The notes under the pieces are model-generated. The model searched no databases. It was given only the letters and a program-made list of their open reading frames with translations, and was not told where the DNA came from. This document shows positions 9,441-18,515 of a DNA stretch of 26,463 bases, piece by piece. The position numbers were made by a program, and so were the translations under genes. The DNA comes from Smittium culicis. Its lineage: Eukaryota; Kickxellomycota; Harpellomycetes; Harpellales; Legeriomycetaceae. How positions within the stretch are numbered: position 1 is the stretch's first letter; the number at the start of each line of letters is the position of its first letter. The stretch lies in assembly GCA_001970855.1 (NCBI GenBank), contig LSSN01002085.1, positions 1 through 26,463 of the forward strand. The letters run 5' to 3'.

Positions 9441-10829
9441 TTATAGAATCGACTCGGTCAAGTTATTCGAGGAATTTCTTGAGAGTCGATAATACGTATC
9501 AAAGATTGTATAGTTCGACAAAAAGGTGTGCGAAACTATATCATCTGATGATACTCTGGCGTTTGCGGCTAAGGTAGCACCGATTGCTCTGCCTTTGTGG
9601 ATTGGTGCTTCAGGGTTGCGGCGTATTAGATCAGATATCGTGTGGATATATCTTGTTATACTATCTACTGATAGAGGTTTTGAGGTATCATTGACATACC
9701 TGATAAGCCTATTAACTATCCAATTGCTATTGTTAGCATGAGGGGTTGGACAAAGATTGGCTGCTATCTTTTCCTTGTATACCATATATGCATTAACTGG
9801 GCATAATATTATATCGGTGTGGGGGTTGATCTGGCATGGTTTTTCAATCGGGCGGCCACCTCGTTTTTCTTTAGGAGCTACTAATACTAGGTTTAGTACC
9901 CCTTGGTCGATATGACTGCGCTGGTCGTCGATCCTATGGATGTCGCTGGCTCGGTCATAACCTGTTACTGATAGCAACCAGAAAAGTTTTTCTGTGATTT
10001 GTTTAACCGTAAGGGTATAGTTTTGACCCCATTCTCGAAGTAATTTGATAACCGGTGATATATCCATAACAGGCATTATGAACGATTTAATTGAATTTTC
10101 ATCCAATGATTTGATAAATTCTGAGAACATTGGATGGGCGGCTAGCTCGGCTGGATTATCTGATAGCTGTAGAATTGCTAACTTGTAAGCCTTGATTGAT
10201 CCCACCTTTAGCTTATCCACAGTGTAAATTTCCTCCAGGTAGTTGATGACTTGAGGCGCAGAAATTGGCGTATATATCTTGTTCGAGATTCCCCAGTCTA
10301 GAAAGCGCTGCTGGATAGAACTGTACCTGGATCTACGGCAGACACGTCGTTTTTTGGAAACGATAAAAACAATGGCATAAGTGCCGAGACCTTGCGTTTC
10401 AAGGAAACGCCACTGATCTTCCAGGCCATCAAGCTCCAATGCTTGTTTTCCGAGAGCGGCGACTTCCCGCTTTTCGGATCTGGGACCACTGTTGTTGCTT
10501 GGAGAAAAGTTGGCTGTGAAATCGATAGCGCCATCAGGTCTGGGAACCAGATTGCGGATTCCCACATTGGAGTCACTAGTATCATTGTGGCTCTCTCGCG
10601 GCGGGCCTTCTGGATTATCTGTGATATCAGGTTCCAAGGTGGGCAGCAGTACGGATTGTTGAACCTGGTCCATTCGTGGCTCAAAGCGTTCTGTCCCAGT
10701 GCTTTGCTGTCCAGAAACTAACTGTAGTAATGATCTAGTTTCATGTTCTGGGACGATGCAAACAGGTCGACGTCGTGTGGCACATAGTGCAAGTTTTGCA
10801 TAGAGAATGTCTCCTGAGATATAGACCAT
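9441..10829 (-). CDS. DIRS tyrosine recombinase (intact ORF)
   Basis: The ORF is 462 codons with no interruption. Residues about 168-250 resemble the N-terminal core-binding helices. The catalytic domain follows: R293 in GYDRASDIHRI, lysines near 320-322, H411-x-x-R414 in HKGRAIGATL, then SNYTIFDTYYR with Y446 (or Y447) as the likely nucleophile. The tryptophan/histidine position between them appears to be F436. Role: integration of circular double-stranded DNA copies without duplicating the target. The first 180 or so codons (10829-10300) overlap the RT-RNase H C-terminus in another frame, so the true start may be downstream of codon 1, for example M53 or later. Overlap of these two ORFs is normal in DIRS elements. 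Confidence 0.88.
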   Translation of the reverse strand: MVYISGDILYAKLALCATRRRPVCIVPEHETRSLLQLVSGQQSTGTERFEPRMDQVQQSVLLPTLEPDITDNPEGPPRESHNDTSDSNVGIRNLVPRPDGAIDFTANFSPSNNSGPRSEKREVAALGKQALELDGLEDQWRFLETQGLGTYAIVFIVSKKRRVCRRSRYSSIQQRFLDWGISNKIYTPISAPQVINYLEEIYTVDKLKVGSIKAYKLAILQLSDNPAELAAHPMFSEFIKSLDENSIKSFIMPVMDISPVIKLLREWGQNYTLTVKQITEKLFWLLSVTGYDRASDIHRIDDQRSHIDQGVLNLVLVAPKEKRGGRPIEKPCQINPHTDIILCPVNAYMVYKEKIAANLCPTPHANNSNWIVNRLIRYVNDTSKPLSVDSITRYIHTISDLIRRNPEAPIHKGRAIGATLAANARVSSDDIVSHTFLSNYTIFDTYYRLSRNSSNNLTESIL

Positions 10830-12276
10830 TCTGTTTGCGCTGTCAGTCTGCTGGGTGCGTCCGCTGGGTTTAATACGAATGTCACGTATGTTACCTGTGG
10901 GCGAGTGTTAGTCCTGACGCAGTGGAACCAAATCCTCTCTGTTAATTCCAGTAATTCTGGGGAGGTTGTGCCCCCGAATTTCTTGGCATAGGCGAGTGTG
11001 GTTTTGTTTTCTGAGTAGACCAACACTGATTTTCCTACTAAAATCTTGAGATTCAGTGCATACAGCACTGTCAACAGTTCCTTCGTCTTGATATGAAGTC
11101 TTGCTACCTTGGGGTTCCATATTCCAGAGTAAGAGTGGTGGACCACTACTATTCCCCAAGCTGAGTCGCTGGCTTCGGTAAAAATCTCCATTTCCGGCGT
11201 CTCGGGCAAGAACGAGTGATTTTTCCATGATATTAGCTGACTCTTCGAGAAGGACAGGTTCTGGATTGCTGGTTTCGTCAAAGTTACTATCGATGTCCAT
11301 GAATTCGATATTGACAGAGCTCGGTTTTTGAACTCTAGTAGTCGGCGTTGCATCAACCTTCCAGAAAGTAGAGCGACTGACATTGATTGAGCTTTCCCAA
11401 TGAAGCTCGCCAAATTCCTCAGGGTCGTCTGGCCAACGTTTATTAGTTTGCTGGACTCTCATCGCAGATCCCGGACCTTGTTGGATGGAACCTTGAGGGA
11501 CATTTCCCTGGAGTTGATTACCATTCCTAAATGGGTGTTCGAATGAGATGGCGTGGTTGAAGACTTCTCTGGATTGATCTTGAATCCAAGCTGCAAAAGC
11601 TTGTGTTAGATTAAGCGCGTGTTCGTTTGGCACACGTCTTTGGATTCTCCCATGATTAGAAAATCGTCTAGATATGCAGAGACGCGAATACCTTTCGGTC
11701 TGGCCCATTCCAGAAATTGGCGGAGGATCTTAGTGAAAACCAAAGGGCTCAGTGATAGCCCGAATGGCAGGACGCGGAATTGGAAGCAGCGGTCATTCCA
11801 ATGAAAGCGGAGGTACTTTTGGCACTGCTTGTAAAACAGGGTGTGCATGAAAGCGTCCCGGAGGTTTTGTGACGTCAGATAATCCTTCCGACGGATCATT
11901 CTACATATCGAAGTCAGCGTCTCCATCTTGAAATTCTGCTCATACACATGAATATTCAGCTTCCGGAGGTCGAGAACAGGTCGGAGGCCTCCAGTCTTCT
12001 TCGGGATCTTGAACAGTTGGCTGTAAAATACTGGATCCCGTGAACGGATTTACTCGATGACTCGCTTCTTCAGTAATGATGCGACTTCCTTCGTCAGAAC
12101 TTCGCTGGCCTCCCGGCTCAGCTTCGGTTTTTTCCGATGGCAGATTCGACGTCGGAGATTTTGGGCTCGTCAAGGGGATTCTGAATCCCCTCGACACTAT
12201 GCTTTGAACCCATTGGCTGTCCGTCAGTTTGGACCATGCCGATTTGAACATAGCGAGACGGCCCCCTACTGGGGAC
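10298..12276 (-). pseudogene. DIRS reverse transcriptase-RNase H, broken by one frameshift and four stops
   Basis: The N-terminus reads PVGGRLAMFKSAW and continues from ATG 12251. The frame changes near the A6 run at 12128-12133 and then stays constant. Seen: LDLRKLN (near 11960), the motif A region TSQNLRDAF, LPFGLSLSP, YLDDFL (near 11650), then RNase H with TEASDSAWG, KELLTVL, YSENKTTL and NPADAPSR, then the VDLFAS and ILVTP.W region typical of DIRS polyproteins. In-frame stops are TAA 12050-12052, TAA 11606-11608, TGA 11459-11461 and TAG 10718-10720. The motif A Asp is Asn and two RNase H Asp are Glu. It cannot make an active product as it stands. Confidence 0.88.
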
Positions 12277-12289
12277 CCTTATCTAGCCT

Positions 12290-13090
12290 CTACTGAGACC
12301 CCCTCCCGCGACCGCGCCCTCTTCCGCGAAAATTTGACTTGCGGTCAGAGGTTCTATGATTGACTTCAGCGGTGGTTGCAGCTGCGGTATTCGGCGCAGT
12401 AACAGTGTTTCTGCTGTACGATTCCTTTGATGTCGTACTCTGCTGGCGCTTGCGAAAGGGCTCAACTCGCTGGCTTCTTGGCTATGAGGGCGTCCAACAC
12501 CTCTTGATCCATCAGTGGCTTGTTCTTCGATTATACCAACTGAGTTAGTTTCCGGGGGAGGTCTAACCCTTTGTGGAGGTTATTTAACCTCCTTGTGTGA
12601 CTATGGCGGCAATGTCTGCTAGGAGTGCCCGCATTGTGCTGGCAATAAGAATCTCAGTATCTTCGGCTGTGTTCATTCTAGGATTTTCCTGAATTCTGCG
12701 GTGGACGTAATAGTCAATTGGCCTTATTGCTTGTTCAAGTGCCAAATGGATTCCGTAAAGAGTGGAATCAGTCTTCTTCGCGGTGCTCGACGCTGTGTCG
12801 TTCAGCAGAGGCGGAGTGTAGTTCATCGAACTAGTCTTTGGGCAAGAATGTATAGCAATCTTGTGCTCTTCTTCAGTCAGCGGTGAACGGAAGAAGTCTT
12901 CTTCAATCGATAGCAGTGCTTCAGTTGGCGCCGGATAGGATGTGAGATCTGTCACCGGTATCCTTGTTGTGACATGAGGGTCCTCGGGTTCCTGATCGCG
13001 TTTTCTTTCTCTAAAGAGTTGCTGAACCATTTCAGTCAACATCATTAGCTGTTCTTGTCTCATTTGTGTCTGGGTGTTAGCTTGTTCCAT
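12290..13090 (-). pseudogene. DIRS Gag-like ORF, internally frameshifted
   Basis: The open part (13090-12584, 168 codons) starts MEQANTQTQMRQEQ about 100 nt inside the terminal repeat and has a helical, charged N-terminus. After a stop at 12584-12586, similar-looking sequence continues in another frame (LDLPRKLTQL, KPLMDQEVLDALIAKKPAS), with one more stop. The first frame then resumes and ends in an RG-rich tail (FRGRGRGRGRG) with TAG at 12290-12292. Two compensating frameshifts are the simplest reading. Position before RT and a basic RG tail fit a nucleic-acid-binding Gag; there is no zinc knuckle. Confidence 0.72.
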
Positions 13091-13191
13091 CGCTAAATAG
13101 TTTGAAGGAAAATACTATTTTAAAATTTTTAAAGTGTAAAAAAATTTTAAAGTTGAAAATATTTATACTGGTAGAGTACCTTTGCGAAAGA

Positions 13192-13354
13192 AAAGATGAT
13201 AAGGATAATACAATCGTGTACTTTACATTCTATAGTATAAAAAATTTTATTAGATCATTTTATTTCACTTTATTTTTATTGGTTTGTAATTTTCGGTTTA
13301 TTATTATCCAATAAGATCATAGCACTTAATATGTCTCCTCCTCTGAAGTATAAT
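13192..13354 (-). repeat. DIRS 5' inverted terminal repeat
   Basis: Reverse complement of 9139-9298 with moderate divergence. The outermost 31 bases (13324-13354) are also complementary to the second half of the internal region. It lies upstream of Gag and should hold the element's promoter, but I see no definite TATA position. Confidence 0.88.
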
Positions 13355-13549
13355 ATATAAAAAAAATTCATAATAATCTGCAAATCTTCTTTCTAAATTC
13401 ATTTTTCATTTCTGCTCGTTTTTCTTTGTAGTTAGAAAAATTAAGAATTTTAAACCGACCTCATTTTATTCGCTCTTTATTTATACCGAGATTTTAACTT
13501 AGTTTATTTTTCTTTTACACAGCCGTAGAATTTCTCTACGACACATTTA
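13355..13549 (-). other. Gypsy sequence between integrase end and the DIRS insertion
   Basis: About 195 bp of A+T-rich DNA with no ORF. It is interpreted as the 3' flank of integrase, continuous before insertion with 8531-9097. Confidence 0.55.
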
Positions 13550-14455
13550 GTGTTCTAAATCCAAAAAATTTGAAAGGCCCGAGGTAACGTTTATTTATTT
13601 TATTAACTATTACTTTCTTCCATATCCTTGAATTCAATACCATTACCAAATCTCCTATTTTAAATTTCACTATGGTATTGGAACTTGACTTCTCTCTGTA
13701 CTTTTGTGCATGGATTGCATTAAGGTGGTATAAATTTATTTTCTAAGAGCCTGTACCTCAACCTTTGGGAGGTCGGGAAATGTAATTCTCCTCTCTTATC
13801 TGAACGCCAAATAGTGAGGATAGTATCCTGACCGCATTTATACCGCTGTTCGAATTCCATACAAAACTTGATCTATTTTATACTCGCATCTTTCAAAATT
13901 ACCATCTGTGGCCTTCATTAACCCTTTACTAATTCTTCCATTCATACGTTCGACTTTACCTACCGATTCGAACTGATATTGCACGTTATATTTAACCTTT
14001 ATTTCATTACTTTTTAGATAATCTTTAAATTTAATCGACTTAAAATTAGGACCGTTTTCACAGGATATTATCACCGGTACACCGAAAATCGATATCATAT
14101 TTTTGATGCAGTCAAGGGTTACACCCGATGTTTGACTTTTAGTTGGCCATTCCATAAGAAACCCCGAAAATACTAAGCATCTACTAATAAATATTTATTA
14201 TGGCGTATACTATTCGGGAATGGGCCTAAAAAATTCATTTTCCACTCCTTCAGAAATCCCGAAACTCCTGAGCTTTCGGAAAATCTGTATGCTGGCTTCG
14301 AAGAAAGATATTATTGACATTCCTTACAAGAATCAAAATAATATTTTATTTCTTTCTTTAGCTTAGGTCTCCATATTTTTTTTTCACTAGAGGCCATATC
14401 CCATGAAACCCAAAGTTACCCATTTCTTCGTGTATTGGTTTAACTATTTTATAGA
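13550..14455 (-). pseudogene. Gypsy integrase relic
   Basis: In minus-strand order: an H2C2-type zinc finger remnant (IHEEMGNFGFHG near 14430, then CKECQ near 14320); the core beginning EWKMNFLGPFP (near 14240); the longest open piece, 14155-13838, with IFGVPVIISCENGPNF and GKVERMN; then FKIGDLVMVLN (near 13660) and KRYLGPFKF (near 13580), a GPY/F module. Stops and frame changes separate the pieces. The second zinc His is Asn and the first two catalytic acids are Asn and Glu; the third, in KVERMN, is kept. Confidence 0.86.
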
Positions 14456-14984
14456 GATGAATTACTGACATAAATAATTTTATTAGTTTTTTATTGCTGT
14501 GTTCTTCAACATAAGAATCTATAACGATATTTGACAATGGAAAAAAATAGATACTATAAATTGAACAATTATATACTTTTTCAACTTATTTAGCAAACAG
14601 TTTTCAAATTTATCCAATATATAAAATGATTATGTAACAGCCAATTTACATAATTAAAACTATTTTATATTTTACTTTACAATTTTAAATATCATTTACA
14701 TAATTGCATATAAATACAAAGAGAAAGTTTTTTTCCAAAAGAGGGTTTTTTATCTTTCATCTGGAGTTTATCTTATTTTATATAATCTATTTACTAAACT
14801 AAAAATATTTTACATTAAAAAAATTAAGAATAAATAGAAATATTACATTATTTTTAATCCGAAATAAATTACCGTTTATCAGTCTATAATTCCTTGCCTT
14901 TCTCCGTGCTATTTATTTGTTTATCATAAATTTGCCTTATAAAAACAACTTGGTGTTATCAAATGCTATTTCTACATCTGTGCT
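14456..14984 (-). other. Linker between RNase H and integrase relics
   Basis: About 530 bp of strongly A+T-rich Gypsy interior without recognisable motifs in any frame. Confidence 0.5.
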
Positions 14985-15400
14985 TTTCAATAAATTTTTT
15001 GCGGTATTTCTTGAAAAAAAGTCTGCTATCACATTATCTTTTCCATTTCTGTGCAAAAATGTGAAGCTGTATTCGGATAGAAAGGATACCTATCTTGAAA
15101 TTCTTCCCGTAGGCTCGGAGCTTCATTAGATACTTGTCATTATTGAGTTTTCAGTGTATATTTTAAAACCCGTACCCAAAAGGTAGGGCCTAAATTTTTT
15201 TATTGCTGCTACTACCGCTAAACCCTCTCGTTTGTAAACAGCTTAATTTTTTTCTGCGGGTAAAAATTTCCTTGAAAAATAAGATATAGGTATATTTAAG
15301 CCATCTTAATCTATCTGCTACAATACTGCACCTATCGCTATTGAAGGTGCCTCTGTTGACAAGATAAATTTCCTGATGAAATTAGGGTGAATAATAATGT
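14985..15400 (-). pseudogene. Gypsy RNase H relic
   Basis: The minus strand near 15385-15170 reads LSTEAPSIAIGAVL, PISYFSRKFLPAEKN and REGLAVVAAIKKFRPYL, the standard Ty3-type RNase H series, with several in-frame stops. KDNVIADFFSR, the end motif with its retained Asp, lies near 15025. The first catalytic Asp position is Glu. Confidence 0.84.
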
Positions 15401-16250
15401 TTTTTTAGTTACTGCCTCTTTAAACTATTTCTTCCATTCGAATTTGATGTTCTTTTTCACCAGTCTTTGAACTGGTTCCATTTTTTCTGAATATCCAGGA
15501 ATGAATCTTATGAAGTAAGATATTAGATCCAGTAATAGTCTTAATTGCTTTACATTCTTTGGAGTTTCTATACTATCCAGATGTTTTACTTATCTGAATC
15601 TGGATATCCCTAATTCACTTATCTCGTAGCCTAAATATTTAATCTCTTTTTTATAATTAGCACCTTCTTAAACTTATGCTTACGCTAAACTTCCTCAAAA
15701 TTTCAAACACAGATCTCAAATGGTTTAAATGTTCGTAACTTTTTGAAAATATTGCTATATTTTCTAAGTAAACTTCTATGTGGTCACACAAATGGGGCCT
15801 TGAAATTTTATCTATTAATCTTGCAAAATGTGAGGGAGCATTTGGCAGTCCAAAATATAATACATTAAATTCGTAAGTTCGGAATGGTGAAATGAGAGCG
15901 GTTATTTTATTGAATAAATCTATACGGAAAATTTCCAATAACCAGGAATACAATCTATACTTAAATAAAATTTATTTCCAGACAAATAGTTAAACAATCA
16001 TTATTGTTTGGAAAGGGGTATTTATCCATAAATATTTGGCTATTTATTTTTCTGTAGTCAATACAAAACCTGTACTTCCCATTTGTTTTTTTGCACTAGA
16101 CACACTGGTGACAGCCATTCTGAAGAAGATAAGAGGAAATAATCCCATTTCCCTTTATACATCTTATTTCATCGAGCATTAATTTTTCTTTCTTTAGGGG
16201 GATATCGTCTTAGATATCAATTTTGAGCGCTTGAATCTGGTTTAATTGGA
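15401..16250 (-). pseudogene. Gypsy reverse transcriptase relic
   Basis: Pieces in order: SEWLSPVCLVQK and YRFCIDYRKIN near 16130-16050 (in different frames), the open piece 15953-15657 with SPFRTYEFNVLYFGLPNAPSHF and VYLENIAIFSKSYEHLNHL, then TPKNVKQLRLLLDLISYF and RFIPGYSEKM near 15560-15480 from the thumb/connection. The YLDD-type box reads YLEN, so both catalytic Asp of that box are replaced. Multiple frameshifts. Confidence 0.87.
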
Positions 16251-16719
16251 ATATAGAAATTTACCTTCAATATTATTTTGAGTTCCAAGTTGCTTTTTGG
16301 AAATATGTCGTCAAATTCATCTAAAAACACGTTCATTTTATCTGGAAGCTCGTCAGTTTGCTCTTAGACAGATTCCAAAACTGTTTTATATTGTTTTAGA
16401 GATCTGTAATATATAAATACTACTTCTCTTGTATCGCCTTAGTTTTCTAACGATTCAGACTAATAGTCATCCTCAGAATCACTATTTTCATCCATTTCTT
16501 CGATATCCAAAAGTTTTTATTTTGAGTATGAATGTATTTCATCTCTTGTATCCTTTACCACTAAAAATAAGAGAATGTCGTTGTATAAAACTCTTCCAGC
16601 TCTTTTTTGTAAAATTTCTATTCCAATTAGAGTCGGAACCACTCTACGTTTGATTATTAGTAAAAGTGCTGATATTTAAACATCATTTTCAATCATTAGT
16701 TCTAGGATGAAAAATTCGG
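16251..16719 (-). other. Protease-RT linker of the Gypsy element
   Basis: About 470 bp of Gypsy interior with stops in all frames. The minus strand is acidic where readable (runs of Asp and Glu near 16480), but I recognise no domain. Confidence 0.45.
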
Positions 16720-16870
16720 ATATCTCCAGCGTTTTCCCATGGTTTTGCTGAGCCATAATAGGTGAATCGAAATTTTTTACTATTGCGGCAAGGTTTTGCG
16801 CTAACTCTCCTCTTATATCAGAATATGTGGAACCAGTATCAATTAGTAGCGCGATCCTTTTTACTCTACA
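16720..16870 (-). pseudogene. Gypsy aspartic protease relic
   Basis: The minus strand reads RIALLIDTGSTYSDIRGELAQ, with the catalytic DTG at 16829-16840, followed by A+T-rich sequence. It lies between the gag zinc knuckle and RT, as expected for Ty3/Gypsy pol. Confidence 0.8.
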
Positions 16871-17087
16871 ATTTGAAAGGAAGTAGCTAGGATTTTATTT
16901 TGAACCTCCAAATTTCCCTATAGATTCATTATTTGTGAATAGAAAATTTTTTACACCAGATCTTTTGATCTTATTCAAACTCTTAATGAGTTCTTCAACG
17001 TATTTTCGTTTTGTTTTTAGAACGTCTTCAACTGATACTGGAGCTAGAGAACATAGTATTCTCTCATATATATCAGAACTGACTTGC

Positions 17088-18093
17088 CTAATTTCCCTTT
17101 TTTTTAGGGCTAATCATTTTATCACTCCTGTTTTCCTCTTGTTTCGGATAATTATTATTTCCCGGTACTTCGTTATGGTATGGTGAATTTTCTGGGATAT
17201 TCAAAAGCTCATATATCCTCAATCTTTTCCTCGATGGGAACTGTGTAGTACAAATAACTTCAGATATTCTAACTTTCAGAGTGTTAAATAGTGCTACCAT
17301 TTCTCCTCCTCTATCACCATCACTCTTTTTATAAACAATTTCCATATTCTCAGGACAATATCGTGAGATGTGACATTTTCCACCACAATTATAGCATTCG
17401 TATTGTTTCCTGGAGGTGTTTACATTCTTACCTTGCACAGCTATGCATATATCCTCAACAATTTTGGTCAATTTTTGAATCTCCGTATCCTCCTCTTTTT
17501 TACTGTAAATTACGGTATTATTACTTCCGCCGGTGTTTTCAATAGGATTTACTTTTTCGGTGGTCAATACCATCTTCGAAATCCCCGATAATTTGATACA
17601 AGCTCCCATCCTTGTAGTAGGTATAGATTATCTTCCATAGCTATATATCAGATTTAGCTACACTTCTTAGATATTTATGTGCTATCCAATTTTGTGTTAC
17701 TAGTCCTTCTGGGATTTTTTTTGCGTATTTCTTAAGCTTCTTGGCGAAGTCTCTCCATATCCATCTCTGATTTGATTTTATTTCCATCCCCACCAACTCC
17801 ACCAGGTCCCCTACTTTTCTTTTAATAACGAATTTCTTCTCCAAGGCTTTCATCCAATCATTTATCTTTCAGCTTTTATCATGTGCTAAGTCCTGTAATT
17901 CCAACGCCCACGAAGTCGATTCTTACTTTAACCAAAACCTAAACGATTTTATAGCCCCTTCTTCTGAGCTCTCATTAAACCTTATCACCACAGCAAAACC
18001 ATGGCATCAAAATTTTAATTCCACTTCATTCAGCTCTCAACTAAATTTCTACGGAAATACTTCAAATTTGATTCCCATTTGATGATTGCTCAT
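17088..18093 (-). pseudogene. Gypsy gag relic with CCHC zinc knuckle
   Basis: A candidate start ATG at 18091-18093 lies 68 nt inside the LTR (MSNHQMGIKFEVFP). The same frame carries capsid-like sequence (IKSFRFWLK, STSWALELQDL, NDWMKALEKKF, WIWRDFAKKLKKYAKKI) interrupted by at least five nonsense codons, then an open part 17853-17641. After a frameshift, 17609-17088 contains CYNCGGKCHISRYC, a CX2CX4HX4C knuckle with all ligands kept, near 17365-17405. Role in the living element: capsid and RNA packaging. Confidence 0.82.
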
Positions 18094-18160
18094 AGTCACT
18101 CCTTCGTATGTTTTTCTTGGTTAAATTCAAGAATTTGGAAGTCCTGAGACTCTTAATATC

Positions 18161-18510
18161 AATTTTATTTAAATTTAAACTTTTACCCGAAGGCAATACG
18201 TAATAATTTACTCACTAGTTAAAAGTATTTTTATTGGAAAAATATTATCTGCAAAAAAAAAAAAAAAAAAACTGCCTTCATCTTTTCCCTTCAACTCCTT
18301 CTTATACCTTTTTTTTCCTAGACACTTCGTAATATAAATTTATACAAGGTAATAACCTTATCGAAATTAATAAATATAATAATGAATTTTAAGTACTTAT
18401 AAAGAATCATTATGCGCTTTAATTAAATGAATTAACTATGAACGCATAAACGAAGTAGCTTTATGCGCCATTATTAATGCAAAAAAGAAGTCATAATACC
18501 GAATTCAAAA
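18161..18510 (-). repeat. 5' LTR of the Gypsy element
   Basis: Uninterrupted copy of the repeat at 7363-8530, longer by a poly-A run of about 19. It ends GAATTCAAAA where the partner has GAATTCAACA, so the canonical TG start (minus strand) is mutated to TT. It contains an 8-bp-arm hairpin, CGCATAAA / TTTATGCG, near 18443-18467. Its outer edge abuts AGTAC. Confidence 0.85.
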
Positions 18511-18515
18511 AGTAC
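18511..18515. repeat. Right target-site duplication of the Gypsy element (AGTAC)
   Basis: Matches 7358-7362 directly outside the opposite LTR. Confidence 0.75.

Larger units (their letters stand above)
9098..13354 (-). mobile_element. Complete-length DIRS-like tyrosine-recombinase retrotransposon
   Basis: A 4257-bp element with minus-strand order Gag, RT-RNase H, tyrosine recombinase, between inverted terminal repeats and with an internal complementary region. I set the ends from the internal region: its two halves are complementary to sequences that stop at 9098 and 13354. No target duplication is seen, as expected for tyrosine recombinase integration. It sits in the 3' non-coding part of the Gypsy element and is therefore younger than it. 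Gag and RT-RNase H are broken and the recombinase frame is open, so it is not autonomous now. Confidence 0.92.
7363..18510 (-). mobile_element. Decayed Ty3/Gypsy LTR retrotransposon carrying two nested insertions
   Basis: Direct repeats at 7363-8530 (interrupted) and 18161-18510 flank a minus-strand series gag, protease (DTG), RT, RNase H and integrase with a GPF module. Integrase after RNase H is the Ty3/Gypsy order. The outer ends carry AGTA/AGTAC duplications. A purine-rich tract on the minus strand (AAGGAAGAATG, 8531-8541) abuts the LTR start TGTTGAATTC. Removing the DIRS element (4257 bp) and the solo LTR with one duplication (about 825 bp) leaves about 6.07 kb. Every coding domain has stops or frameshifts, so the copy is dead. 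I found no canonical tRNA primer-binding site next to 18160. Confidence 0.88.

Noticed and set aside
10392..10721. Plus-strand 109-codon ORF over the DIRS recombinase
   Set aside because: The opposite strand carries two overlapping recognisable DIRS frames here; the plus-strand frame has no motif.
10298..12276. Stop-codon reassignment (TAA/TAG/TGA read as amino acids)
   Set aside because: The ADCK2-like gene, the 538-codon ORF and the recombinase use stops normally, all three stop codons occur inside RT, and there are frameshifts too. Decay is simpler.
9098..13354. Reading the recombinase element as a Crypton
   Set aside because: RT and RNase H motifs, a Gag-like ORF, inverted terminal repeats and an internal complementary region define a DIRS-like element.
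14917..15129. Plus-strand 70-codon ORF
   Set aside because: It is the antisense of the Gypsy RNase H end, where the minus strand reads KDNVIADFFSR.
18121..18160. tRNA primer-binding site next to the Gypsy 5' LTR
   Set aside because: The sequence after the LTR does not begin with TGG or match a tRNA 3' end that I can name. It may be decayed, or priming may differ.
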